Source of the DNA: Runella defluvii
GTDB lineage: Bacteria > Bacteroidota > Bacteroidia > Cytophagales > Spirosomataceae
NCBI RefSeq assembly: GCF_014195535.1
Contig: NZ_JACIBY010000002.1
Coordinates: forward strand, 414,206 to 478,205
Direction of reading: 5' to 3'
DNA: 64,000 bases
The stretch's first letter is position 1, and each line of letters opens with the position of its first letter. A program made the translations under genes and the position numbers. The notes beneath the pieces are model-generated. The model searched no databases. It saw nothing but the letters and a program-made list of their open reading frames with translations, and was not told the DNA's origin. Below are positions 18,061-27,300 of this stretch, one piece after another.

Positions 18061-18092
18061 CAAAAGTAATGCACTAATAGGTACGTGCCAAA
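18061..18092 (-). promoter_or_regulatory. Promoter of the act-cox operon
   Basis: Read on the minus strand: TTTG (18092-18089), 20 bases, TACTTTTG (18068-18061). This fits the Bacteroidota consensus TTTG / TAnnTTTG exactly in both boxes and spacing. It is the only strong promoter seen in front of the block, which supports transcription of actA through the oxidase genes from here. Confidence 0.8.
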
Positions 18093-18217
18093 GTATTTCT
18101 ATTCTTAATTTGCAATAATTTAATTATTTAGACTTCTTCTAATTAAAGAGCAGAACCCACCTAAAACCTAATTTTATTCTGTATTTGAGGAAAAACAGGT
18201 AGAATTAAAAACAAAAA

Positions 18218-18258
18218 TACCATTCAGCTTGTGAAATGGTTATCATAGCTGAATGGTA
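18218..18258 (-). terminator. Intrinsic terminator after tRNA-Cys
   Basis: A perfect 12-base inverted repeat (18218-18229 with 18247-18258). On the minus strand, after the tRNA, the stem is followed by a T-rich run (TTTTTGTTTTT). A T-run also follows on the plus strand, so it could stop transcription in both directions and shield the act promoter region from the tRNA/rpsA transcript. Confidence 0.75.
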
Positions 18259-18285
18259 CTTTTTTTAGAAATATGTATTTTAGTG

Positions 18286-18356
18286 AGGTCCCGAGCGGAT
18301 TCGAACCGCTGTACGAGCTTTTGCAGAGCTCTGCCTAGCCACTCGGCCACAGGACC
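18286..18356 (-). tRNA. tRNA-Cys (anticodon GCA)
   Basis: Folds as a 71-base cloverleaf on the minus strand: acceptor stem GGTCCTG with CGGGACC (one G-U pair), D arm GCCGAGTGGCTAGGC, anticodon stem GAGCT/AGCTC with loop CTGCAAA giving anticodon GCA, and T arm GCGGTTCGAATCCGC. The discriminator base is U73, the identity element of tRNA-Cys. The 3' CCA is not encoded. The 5' end is five bases from a long stem-loop that follows rpsA. Confidence 0.96.
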
Positions 18357-18361
18357 AAAAA

Positions 18362-18436
18362 CACTTGGATAATGTGTTAGATAAATACTAAACTTTGTTA
18401 AAAGTGTTAGCGAAATCGCTAACTCATATCCAAGTG
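18362..18436 (-). terminator. Long stem-loop between rpsA and tRNA-Cys, possible rpsA terminator or processing signal
   Basis: An outer 10-base perfect stem (18362-18371 with 18427-18436) encloses a perfect 8-base hairpin (18406-18413 with 18416-18423). On the minus strand the outer stem is followed at once by five T residues and then by the first base of tRNA-Cys. It may end rpsA transcripts or guide maturation of a joint rpsA-tRNA transcript. Loop size is large for a classical terminator. Confidence 0.5.
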
Positions 18437-18466
18437 CAAATATAGTGTTTTATTTTGAATAATTCA

Positions 18467-20287
18467 CTATTCAGCGTCTGTTTCGTTTGAAACTTTCTTA
18501 GAAGTAGTCGATTTTTTCTTTTTTTCTCCTTCTTCTAATTGTTCTTTCAATGCCGAAAGTGCCTCAAGGTCACCTAGTGTAGCTTTCTCTGCGTCTTTTG
18601 CTTTTTCAACCTTAGCAGGTTTCGCCGCTTTTTCTTCTACTTTAGGCTCTTCTTTATCTTGCCAAGTTTTGGCGTGAGAAAGAACGATGCGTTTTTCTTC
18701 TTTCAAGAACTCAGTTACTTTGAAATCAAGTGACTCACCTACTTCCGCAACCGAACCATCTTCTTTAGCAAGGTTTTTCAACACGGCAACGCCTTCGATA
18801 CCGTAAGGTAATTCAAGCGTAGCTACTTTGTCACCTTTACCAACGACAGTACACTTGTGAACTGAACCTACTGCGAATACTGATTCAAAAGTATCCCATG
18901 GGTTTTCTTCAAGGTGTTTGTGGCTCAAAGACAAACGACGGTTATCAGCGTCAAGTTCAAGTACCATTACTTCAAGTTCTTCACCAACTTTGATGAAATC
19001 ACTTGGGTGCTTGATTTTCTTTGTCCATGAAAGGTCAGATACGTGAACTAGACCGTCGATACCCTCTTCCAATTCAAGGAAAAGACCAAAGTTAGTCAAG
19101 TTACGAACTACACCTTTGTGTTTTGAACCAACTGCATATTTCTCGATGATTTCTTGGCGTGTCCAAGGATCAGCGGTCAATTGTTTCAAGCCAAGAGACA
19201 TTTTACGCTCGTTGCGGTCCAATGTCAATACAACTGCTTCTACTTCGTCACCGATTTTCAAGAAATCTTGTGGGTTACGTAGGTGTTGTGACCACGACAT
19301 TTCTGAAACGTGAATCAAACCTTCTACGCCTGGCATGATTTCAAGGAAAGCACCGTAGTCAGCTACGTTTACTACTTTACCTTTTACTTTCGAGCCAACT
19401 TCAACCTCGGTAGAAAGTGCTTCCCAAGGATGAGGCTGGAGTTGCTTCATACCAAGTGAAATACGCTTCTTATCTTCGTCGAAGTCAAGTACTACTACGT
19501 TGATTTTTTGGTCAAGGCTCAACAAATCCGAAGGATCGTTGATACGTCCCCAAGAAATATCTGTAATGTGCAACAAACCATCAACACCACCCAAGTCGAT
19601 GAACACACCGAACTTAGTCATGTTTTTAATTACACCCTCAAGTACTTGACCGCGCTCAAGGTTTGTAAGGATAAGTTGACGTTGTGCTTCAAGGTCTTTC
19701 TCGATAAGAACTTTGTGAGACACGACCACGTTGTTGTTAGCGTGGTTGATTTTCACAACTTTCACTTCCATTTTCTTACCTACGAAGATGTCGAAGTCAC
19801 GAATTGGCTTAACGTCAATTTGTGAACCTGGCAAGAAGGCTTCGATACCGTAGATATCCACGATAAGACCACCTTTTGTACGACGCTTCACAAAACCATC
19901 GATAACCAAATCCTCGTCGAATGACTTTTGGATGTTATCCCAAGCTGTAATAACGCGTGCTTTTTTGCGAGAAAGAACCAACTGACCGTTAGGGTCTTCT
20001 TGGTTTTCGATATATACTTCAATTTCGTCGCCGATTTTCAAATCCGACAAATCGCGGAATTCTGAACGCGGTACGATACCGTCCGATTTTGAACCAATAT
20101 TCAAAATCACTTCGCGGTCATTCATACCGACCACGACACCTTTAACTACTTCTTTTTCGGCGACGGGTGCAAGAGTCCCGTTAATCAATTGTTCTAGCTG
20201 GGCTTTTTCAGCTACTGAGTAACCGCTACCAAAGCCACGGTTATCAATTCTATCCCAATCAAAATCAGCTAATTGAGCTTTACTCAT
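18467..20287 (-). CDS. rpsA: 30S ribosomal protein S1
   Basis: S1 binds mRNA and helps place it on the 30S subunit. The 606-residue protein has six S1 (OB-fold) repeats at about 45-108, 127-193, 213-281, 298-368, 385-456 and 474-539; domains 3 to 5 carry the canonical 'G.V......G.FV.l.....GL.H.s' pattern. An acidic/lysine-rich, low-complexity tail (540-606) follows, typical of Bacteroidota S1. Translation starts at ATG 20287. A strong promoter and a leader with two hairpins lie upstream, compatible with the autoregulation known for rpsA in other bacteria. Confidence 0.96.
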   Translation of the reverse strand: MSKAQLADFDWDRIDNRGFGSGYSVAEKAQLEQLINGTLAPVAEKEVVKGVVVGMNDREVILNIGSKSDGIVPRSEFRDLSDLKIGDEIEVYIENQEDPNGQLVLSRKKARVITAWDNIQKSFDEDLVIDGFVKRRTKGGLIVDIYGIEAFLPGSQIDVKPIRDFDIFVGKKMEVKVVKINHANNNVVVSHKVLIEKDLEAQRQLILTNLERGQVLEGVIKNMTKFGVFIDLGGVDGLLHITDISWGRINDPSDLLSLDQKINVVVLDFDEDKKRISLGMKQLQPHPWEALSTEVEVGSKVKGKVVNVADYGAFLEIMPGVEGLIHVSEMSWSQHLRNPQDFLKIGDEVEAVVLTLDRNERKMSLGLKQLTADPWTRQEIIEKYAVGSKHKGVVRNLTNFGLFLELEEGIDGLVHVSDLSWTKKIKHPSDFIKVGEELEVMVLELDADNRRLSLSHKHLEENPWDTFESVFAVGSVHKCTVVGKGDKVATLELPYGIEGVAVLKNLAKEDGSVAEVGESLDFKVTEFLKEEKRIVLSHAKTWQDKEEPKVEEKAAKPAKVEKAKDAEKATLGDLEALSALKEQLEEGEKKKKSTTSKKVSNETDAE

Positions 20288-20316
20288 GATAAGTTTTAAA
20301 ATTGCCTTTTATACAT

Positions 20317-20378
20317 CAACCTATCGGCATTTAGGTTGAAATTTGGTGAAACAAACCTCCGCCTTTCGCAAAACGGAG
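20317..20378 (-). promoter_or_regulatory. Structured 5' leader of rpsA
   Basis: Two stem-loops lie in the ~86-base untranslated leader implied by the promoter at 20381-20411: 20357-20361 with 20374-20378 (stem CTCCG/CGGAG) and 20317-20322 with 20333-20338 (stem CAACCT/AGGTTG). In other bacteria S1 represses its own translation through leader structure; the same role here is inference. Confidence 0.5.
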
Positions 20379-20380
20379 TG

Positions 20381-20411
20381 CAAAGGTAGATGTTTTCCAA
20401 AAAAAATGCAA
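20381..20411 (-). promoter_or_regulatory. Promoter of rpsA
   Basis: On the minus strand: TTG (20411-20409), 20 bases, TACCTTTG (20388-20381). Both boxes and the spacing match the Bacteroidota housekeeping promoter. Transcription would start near 20374. Confidence 0.78.
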
Positions 20412-20414
20412 TTT

Positions 20415-20927
20415 TTAATACACCTTTTCTCTCTTTGTTAGGAAAGGCATCCATGATTCTTCCACAGCCCCAGAATAATCGCGCAAAAATAGCACAAATG
20501 AAGGTTTAAAGGGTCGATGACGCATGGGCATGGAAGCTTCTTCGGGGGTGCAATCCCCTTTTTTGGCATTACAGCGCTTGCAGGCCGTTGCCAGATTTTC
20601 CCAGCTTGTTCGCCCTCCCCTGGATTTTGGCATCACATGATCTAACGTAAGGTCTTCCGTCGAACTACAATACACACACCGATGCCCGTCTCGTTTGAAA
20701 ATATTTTGCCGCGTGAGCATCACGCCTTTGTAGGGAAGATTAATGTAACGGTTCAGGCGAATAACAGTTGGCAGCGGAAATGAAGTACTTACGGTGTGTA
20801 ATTGAAACGCCGAAGACGCAGCAACCAATTCGGCCTTGTCTAAATAGACGAGTAAAAAGGCTTTAGGAACCGAACAAATGCCTAAAGCGGAGTAATCTTG
20901 ATTCAAAATTAAGACTTTCCTACCCAT
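20415..20927 (-). CDS. HNH endonuclease family protein
   Basis: A protein of about 170 residues with a small-domain HNH nuclease core: CVYCSS, then LTLDHVMPKSRGG (the central D-H), then WENLATACKRCNAKKG with the second zinc-binding Cys pair. The N-terminal part (VLILNQDYSALGICSVPKAFLLVYL) is a conserved block of a widespread Bacteroidota family of unknown biological role; it is usually a single gene and not part of a restriction system. I chose ATG 20927 because the conserved block begins there; a longer frame opens at a TTG at 20996. The stop codon is close to the rpsA promoter, so the gene may read into it. Confidence 0.85.
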   Translation of the reverse strand: MGRKVLILNQDYSALGICSVPKAFLLVYLDKAELVAASSAFQLHTVSTSFPLPTVIRLNRYINLPYKGVMLTRQNIFKRDGHRCVYCSSTEDLTLDHVMPKSRGGRTSWENLATACKRCNAKKGDCTPEEASMPMRHRPFKPSFVLFLRDYSGAVEESWMPFLTKREKVY

Positions 20928-21063
20928 ACCGACATCAAGTTTTTTAGGTTTTTGCAATTTATAAAATTCTGAGGTAATATCCTCTCCCTCAGTCAATATC
21001 TTAACATAATCTTCTTGCTAGGAAATTTTTGGGCTGGCTTTGGAACAAAAAAATAAACATCTA

Positions 21064-21093
21064 TTGTTTACTAAACACTGTTCAGTAAATTTG
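21064..21093 (+). promoter_or_regulatory. tetR promoter with embedded palindromic operator
   Basis: TTG (21064-21066), 19 bases, TAAATTTG (21086-21093) fits the Bacteroidota promoter. Between and overlapping the boxes lies a 23-base palindrome (21067-21089), TTTACTAAACA-C-TGTTCAGTAAA, with ten of eleven base pairs symmetric. A TetR dimer bound there would block RNA polymerase. The core CTAAACACTGTT recurs before tolC. Confidence 0.8.
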
Positions 21094-21122
21094 TAATATA
21101 AATCAACAATTTATTCTATTTC

Positions 21123-21740
21123 ATGGGAATACTAGAGCGAAAAGAACGAGAGAGAGAAGACATGCGACGGCTCATTTTGAACGCCGCACGGGAGCTTTTT
21201 TTGGAGCAAGGGTATGAAAAAACAAGTATTCGGAACATCGCAGACGTCATAGAATACAGTCCAGCCACCATTTATTTATACTATAAAGACAAAAACGAAT
21301 TATTTTTTGCACTCCATGAAGAAGCATTCTTAAAACTGATGGAGGAACTGAGTTCGCTACAAACTATACAAGACTCCTTTGCACGCTTGATTGAAATGGG
21401 GCATCGGTACATCAAGTTTGCAGTCGAAAATCCTGAGTTATACGACCTTATGTTTATTATGAAAGCCCCCATTGAAGCCTTAGCCTGTCGCGATGAGGTG
21501 TGGGAAGATGGGCTAAAATCGTTCGGATTACTCAAATGGGCAATCCAAGAATGTGTCAACGCAGGCTATTTTAAAAATACAGATATTGAGGTTTCGGCCA
21601 TTACTATTTGGTCTTATATGCACGGTTTGGTATCTATTTACTTAAAAAACCGCATGAGTATGTTTCAAGACAACCAACAATTGCAACGAATGCAGCAGTC
21701 GTTTGTGCTGTTTACCAAAATGATTAAAGAAACCCTTTAA
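21123..21740 (+). CDS. TetR/AcrR family repressor of the efflux operon
   Basis: A 205-residue regulator. Residues 15-62 form the TetR helix-turn-helix (ILNAARELFLEQGYEKTSIRNIA, then YSPATIYLYYKDKNELF; recognition helix around 'SPATIYLYY'). The C-terminal ligand-binding domain is of the common WHG-like type. It starts a four-gene unit with tolC, adaptor and RND pump 71, 15 and 45 bases apart. Matching operator-like palindromes occur in its own promoter and in front of tolC, which supports autorepression and control of the pump genes. The inducing ligand cannot be told from sequence. Confidence 0.92.
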   Translation: MGILERKEREREDMRRLILNAARELFLEQGYEKTSIRNIADVIEYSPATIYLYYKDKNELFFALHEEAFLKLMEELSSLQTIQDSFARLIEMGHRYIKFAVENPELYDLMFIMKAPIEALACRDEVWEDGLKSFGLLKWAIQECVNAGYFKNTDIEVSAITIWSYMHGLVSIYLKNRMSMFQDNQQLQRMQQSFVLFTKMIKETL

Positions 21741-21782
21741 TTACCTACGATTGACACTCGATTAAATTCGTTTTTTTGCTTA

Positions 21783-21805
21783 CTATCTAAACACTGTTTA
21801 TTAAA
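21783..21805 (+). promoter_or_regulatory. Second TetR operator-like site, before tolC
   Basis: Contains CTAAACACTGTT (21787-21798), identical over 12 bases to the palindrome in the tetR promoter, and 17 of 19 bases match over CTAAACACTGTTTATTAAA. It ends six bases before the tolC ATG. No clear TAnnTTTG box is seen here, so it may control a weak internal promoter or act as a second binding site or roadblock. Confidence 0.7.
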
Positions 21806-21811
21806 TAATAT

Positions 21812-23179
21812 ATGATTAGAACTATCTACCTGTGGTTACTGATTCTTTGTAGTTTAGGAGCAGTAGCCCAACAATCGGCCATTTTGGAAACGTACGTACA
21901 AGAAGGTTTGCAAAACAACCTTTCCCTCAAACAAGAAGGGCTTGAAATTCAAAAAGTGAATGAAGCCATCGTGCAAGCAAAATCACTTTTTTATCCAAAA
22001 GTGAGCTTCAACCCCACCTACTCCTTGGCCGCAGGTGGGCGGCGGTTAGCGTTTCCCGTCGGGGATTTGTTGAATCCCGTCTATAATACACTCAACCAAC
22101 TCACTCAGACCAATAATTTTCCTCAAGTGGAAAACGTCAATGAACTATTGGCTCCCAATCATTTTCATGATACAAAGCTGAGTTTTCAGTACTCAATTTA
22201 CAACCCTGAAATTCAGTATAATTACCTGATTCAGAAAACGTTGTTATCGGCCCAAGAGGCTCGCAAGCGAGTGGTTGAGAATGAATTAAGATATACCATC
22301 GAAACGGCCTATTTTCAGTATTTACAATCGCAGGAGGCTTTACAGATTTTTGAAAATGCCAAGAAAACCCTGCATGAACTTGTACGGCTCAACCAAAAGC
22401 TTGTTTCTAACAATGTGGTTACCAAAGATGCCGTGGTAGGTGCTGAATATGAGCTAAGTAAACTCGAACAACAAGCGATTGTGGCCGCAAAAAACTCAAA
22501 CGTAGCCAAAGCTTATTTTAATTTTTTGCTCAATCGCGAGCTCGGAAGCGACATTAAAACCGATTCTTTGCTTTTAGCTTCTAATCAAAAGCAATTCATT
22601 GCCCCCTCGCCCGCTTTAAGTTCCTTGACTAGCTTAGCCAGTCAAAATCGTCAAGAGTTAAAGCAGCTTGCTCAATCCATTTTAGCTTCGCAAACTGCCA
22701 TTACGCTCCACGAAAAAGCTGCAAAACGGCCTTCTGTTTTCATTGGTGGGAATACTGGTTTTCAGGGATATGGCTATAAATTTTCGGGACAAGCCTACCT
22801 TGTTACTCAAATAGGGTTACAATGGGATATATTTAAGGGATACGAGCGAAAATCAAAAATTCAACAGGCTAAAATTCAAACGGAGTTGCTAAAAACGAAG
22901 CAATCGGAAGTTGAAAAACAGATTGAACTCCAAACAACGCAGGCTTATTTTGAGCTTCAAGCCGCCAAAGAATCAATGAAATCATTGGCCGACGGTGTCC
23001 GTAAAGCCGAGCAGTATTTCAAGGTCATCGACAGTCGCTATCGTAATGGCAATGTCCTACTTATTGAATACGTCAAAGCCCAAAGCGAATTGCTCAACGC
23101 CCAATTGCAAGAATCTTTGGCACAGTTTGATATACTTTCTAAACAAGCAACTCTCAATAAAATCACAGCCGTCAACTAA
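21812..23179 (+). CDS. TolC-family outer membrane efflux protein
   Basis: A 455-residue outer-membrane channel of a tripartite pump. It begins with a signal peptide ending GAVAQ (about residue 19). The body shows the two TolC repeats of long amphipathic helices rich in Gln/Ala/Glu (for example 'ALQIFENAKKTLHELVRLNQKLV' region at ~175-195 and 'QTTQAYFELQAAKESM' near 375-395), and 'YRNGNVLLIEYVKAQSELLNAQ' matches the family end. It is followed 15 bases later by its adaptor gene. Substrate is unknown. Confidence 0.92.
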   Translation: MIRTIYLWLLILCSLGAVAQQSAILETYVQEGLQNNLSLKQEGLEIQKVNEAIVQAKSLFYPKVSFNPTYSLAAGGRRLAFPVGDLLNPVYNTLNQLTQTNNFPQVENVNELLAPNHFHDTKLSFQYSIYNPEIQYNYLIQKTLLSAQEARKRVVENELRYTIETAYFQYLQSQEALQIFENAKKTLHELVRLNQKLVSNNVVTKDAVVGAEYELSKLEQQAIVAAKNSNVAKAYFNFLLNRELGSDIKTDSLLLASNQKQFIAPSPALSSLTSLASQNRQELKQLAQSILASQTAITLHEKAAKRPSVFIGGNTGFQGYGYKFSGQAYLVTQIGLQWDIFKGYERKSKIQQAKIQTELLKTKQSEVEKQIELQTTQAYFELQAAKESMKSLADGVRKAEQYFKVIDSRYRNGNVLLIEYVKAQSELLNAQLQESLAQFDILSKQATLNKITAVN

Positions 23180-23194
23180 TCTGCTTCTCTGACT

Positions 23195-24262
23195 ATGAAC
23201 TCTTTATATAACACATTCCGCTTGATAAGTAGCTCATTATTATTGAGTTTACTTCTTATAGGTTGTAATAAAAAGGACGAAACCCAGCAAAAAACCGCCG
23301 AAACTGATGAGGTATTGGTACCCGTTTCACTCACCAAAGTTGACCAAGCTACCCGTTCTGAAAGTATCGTTGCGTCTGGGTTGGTAGCCTCATCAGAAGA
23401 AGCGAGGTTATCGTTTAAAATTGGCGGAATAATCCAAAAAGTCTATGTGACCGAAGGCCAAAAAGTGAGCAAAGGCCAACTTCTTGCGTCGCTTAATACG
23501 ACTGAGATTGACGCTCAGGTGAATCAGGCCAAATACGGCGTTGAAAAATCTGAACGAGATTTTAAACGCGTCGAAAATATGCTAAAGGACACCGCCGCGA
23601 CGCTAGAGCAAATGCAAAACGTGACAACCGCGCTGGACATTGCCAAGCAAAATCTCCAAATCGCTCAGTTTAACCGTTCGTACGCCCAAATCATTTCGCC
23701 CATCGACGGCGCAGTTGTCAAAAAAATGGGGAACGAAGGTGAATTGACGGGCCCTGGGACGCCCATCTTTTACATTACGTCCAATCGTCAAGGCGACTGG
23801 GTGGTGCGTGTAGGGGTTTCGGACAAAGATTGGGCGCGCTTAAAAGTAGGAGACAAAGCCAATGTGCAGCTTGATGCTTACCCCACAGAAGCTTTTGAAG
23901 GTCGAATTACCAAACTCGCCCCTGCCGCCGACCCCATGAATAAGTTGTACGACATTGAAGTACGGATTGCGCCCAAAGGAAAGCGCTTGGCCACGGGTCT
24001 TTTTGCCAAAGTTGAATTAAAACCCGTCCAAAGCCGCACTTACACCGTTGTGCCCCTAGAGGCAATTGTAGAAGGAAATGGCAAAGAAGCTTTCATTTAT
24101 GTATTGGATGAAACCCGCAAAAAAGTGAAGCGCTTGCCTGTACAAATCGGCTTTGTGGACGGGGATAAAGTTTTGATTACAAATGGCTTAGAAGGCATCT
24201 CAGAAGTAATCACTTCGGGTAGCGCTTTCCTAACTGAGTCCTCTACCGTGATTGTAAAATAA
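23195..24262 (+). CDS. RND efflux periplasmic adaptor (membrane fusion protein)
   Basis: A 355-residue lipoprotein: the signal peptide ends LLIGC (Cys24). The order of parts is typical for HlyD/AcrA-type adaptors: barrel-sandwich (lipoyl-like) half 'EEARLSFKIGGIIQKVYVTEGQKVSKGQLLASL', split coiled-coil hairpin (~110-155), second lipoyl half 'IISPIDGAVVKKMGNEGELTGPGTPIF', then beta-barrel and membrane-proximal domains. (Motifs given here in part: FKIGGIIQKVYVTEGQKV and SPIDGAVVKKMGNEGE.) It bridges the RND pump encoded 45 bases downstream and the TolC encoded upstream. Confidence 0.93.
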   Translation: MNSLYNTFRLISSSLLLSLLLIGCNKKDETQQKTAETDEVLVPVSLTKVDQATRSESIVASGLVASSEEARLSFKIGGIIQKVYVTEGQKVSKGQLLASLNTTEIDAQVNQAKYGVEKSERDFKRVENMLKDTAATLEQMQNVTTALDIAKQNLQIAQFNRSYAQIISPIDGAVVKKMGNEGELTGPGTPIFYITSNRQGDWVVRVGVSDKDWARLKVGDKANVQLDAYPTEAFEGRITKLAPAADPMNKLYDIEVRIAPKGKRLATGLFAKVELKPVQSRTYTVVPLEAIVEGNGKEAFIYVLDETRKKVKRLPVQIGFVDGDKVLITNGLEGISEVITSGSAFLTESSTVIVK

Positions 24263-24307
24263 CGCATTGATGAACCAATTTTTAATCACGCAAAGACGCT
24301 AAAAACA

Positions 24308-27300
24308 ATGAATCTATCCGAATTTTCCGTCAAAAACTGGCAGTTTATGCTGGTGATGTTTGTGGGAGTGGTCGCGCTGGGGCTCAACTCACTTTTCACC
24401 ATGCCTCGCTCCGAAGACCCGACTTTCGAGGCTCCTACCTTTATTATATCGGTAATTTACCCTGGTACTGACCCCAAAGACATGGAGGAACTGGTGGTGG
24501 ACCCCGTTGAAAAACGCCTCAATGAACTAAAAGACGTTCGCAATATCCGTACCACCATCGACGACGGTTTGGCGGTGTTTATGTTGGAATACGACTACTC
24601 GGTTGACAACGACGAAAAGAAGCAAGAAATCGCTCGTGAAGTCAATTCGATGCGGGGGATTTTGCCCAATGATATTTTTGATATTCGTTATTTTCAATTT
24701 GACCCAGGGTTGGTCAACATCGTACAAGTCGCTTTGGTATCGGAAGTCGCTTCGTACAAAGAAATGGCTCAGTACTCCGAACGTTTGAGAAAAGTACTTG
24801 AGAAAAATAAAGATTTACGCGGAGTGAAAGACTACGGATTTCCCAAAGAAAACGTTCGGATTTCGCTCAATGTTGAAAAAATGGCGCAAGAAGGCATTGC
24901 AGTCAACCGTGTATTGGGGGCGTTGCAAAGTGAAAACCTCAACATCCCCGCAGGAAGTGTTCAGGAAGGTGCGCGGCGTTTTAATGTAAAAACCAGCGGT
25001 GACTACGAATCTCTTGACCAAATCCGTAATACGGTGGTGGCTACCAATGGCCAAAAAATCATTTACCTCCGCGACGTAGCCGACGTTGATTTCAATTACG
25101 AAGAAGAAACCAATTTGACCCGACTCAACGGCCGTCGGGCGGTGTTGGTGGTGGCCGCTCAAAAATCGGGTAAAAACATTTCGGAAACGGGTAAAAAACT
25201 AAACCAAAGCCTGACCGAATTTGAAAAAACGATGCCAAAGCACATCAAAATGGTGAAGTACTTTGACCAATCGATGAGTGTTGACCGACGCCTCGAACGC
25301 TTTGCCAAAGATTTCGGCATTGCCATTTTGCTGGTGGCACTCACTCTGCTGCCACTCGGTTTTAGAGCCGCGTTGGTGGTGATGATTTCGATTCCGCTTT
25401 CATTGGCGATTGGGCTTACCGCCGTCAACTATTTGGGTTACAGCATCAACCAGTTGAGTGTGGTAGGTTTAATCGTTGCCTTAGGAATTTTGGTGGACGA
25501 CTCCATTGTGGTAGTAGAAAACATCGAACGTTGGATTCGGGATGGATTTAGCAAACGTGAAGCGGCCATCAAAGCTACCCGACAAATTACGCTGGCCGTC
25601 ATTGGTTGTACCGTTACGCTTGTGTTGGCCTTTTTACCTTTGATGTTTTTGCCCGAAGCGTCAGGCGATTTTATTCGAAGTCTTCCCACGGCTGTCACCA
25701 TGACCATCATCGCGTCCATGATTGTATCGCTCACGATTGTACCATTTTTAAGCAGTCGTTTGTTAGAAAATAGCCACAATCCCGAGGGTAATATCTTCTT
25801 GAGAGCATTGAAAAAAGTAATTTCTGGTTCGTACAGTCGTTTGCTCAACTGGGCATTACGTCATCCACTGCCTTCTCTTTTATTTGCGGGCGTCATTTTT
25901 GGTGCCTCGTTAATGATTCCAAAACAAATTGGTTTTGCCCTGTTTCCAAAGTCAGAAAAACCCATGTTTAGGGTAACGTTTGAAACCCCCGAAGGAAGTA
26001 GCTTAAACGAAACCAACCGCGTAGCTCGTTTAGTCGAGAACGAACTGAAACAAGTCCCAGAGGTTAAGTACTTTTCAACCAGCGTTGGACGAGGCAACCC
26101 TCGGATGTACTACAACGTCATCGAGCGCTCTGAGGCAAGCAATTATGCGGAGGTATTTGTCCAACTTCAAGATGAAATTCATCCACCTCAAAAAGAGAAA
26201 ATCATTGACAAACTCCGCGAAAAGCTGCGTTACATTCCCAATGCCAACGTCGAAGTAGTTGATTTTGAGCAAGGGCCTAACACCGAAGCGCCTATCGCCA
26301 TTCGCGTTTTGGGCGACGACCTGGAGCAATTGCGCACGGTAGCGGCAGACGTAGAAAAAATCTTGAAAGATACGCAAGGCACCATTTACGTAAAAAATCC
26401 ACTCACCACTCGCCGAACCGATTTGCGGGTAAAAATCAACAAAGAAAAAGCAGGCTTGTTGGGAATGTCGATTGCCGATATTAACCGCACGGTTCGTTTG
26501 GCCATTGCAGGTTTAAACATTGGAACGTTCAAAGATAGTGACGGCGACGACTACGCCATCAATGTTACACTTCCCAAAGGAAAAACCACCACTCCTGATG
26601 TTTTAAATAATCTCTATATCAACACATTGACGGGCTCGGCTGTGCCACTTCGCCAAATTGCAGATGTGCAATTTGAAACCTCAACCAACCAAATTCGCCA
26701 CTTTGACCGCGACCGTTTTGTGACGATTTCAGCCTTTGTGAAAAGCGGTTTTTTGGTGGACAATGTCTATAACGATATTTTGGCCAAACTTGAAAAACAT
26801 CCGTTTCCGAAAGACTTTAGCTACAAGGCAGCGGGAGAACTCGAAGCCCGTGAAAAATCCTTTGGCGGCCTCGGCACCATCATTTTGATTACTGCTTTTG
26901 GTTTTTTAGGAGTGTTAATTCTTGAATTTGGCACGTTCAAAAGCTCATTAATTGTGCTTTCTGTCATTCCATTAGGGATTATTGGGGCTTTTACAATGCT
27001 CTGGATTGTAGGCTATCCGCTTTCGTTTGTCGCGGTGATTGGTCTTATTGCTTTGATTGGGATTGAGGTAAAAAATTCCATTTTGCTGGTGGATTTTACC
27101 AATCAGCTTCGAGAAGAAGGCAGGCCGTTGTTAGAAGCAATTCAAGAAGCGGGCGAAATACGTTTTGTTCCTATTGTACTAACGTCACTAACAGCCATTG
27201 GTGGACTGATTCCATTGGCCATCGAAGGCAACCCGCTCTATTCGCCACTGGCTTGGGTGTTGATTGGGGGCTTGATTAGCTCAACGCTGTTATCACGGAT

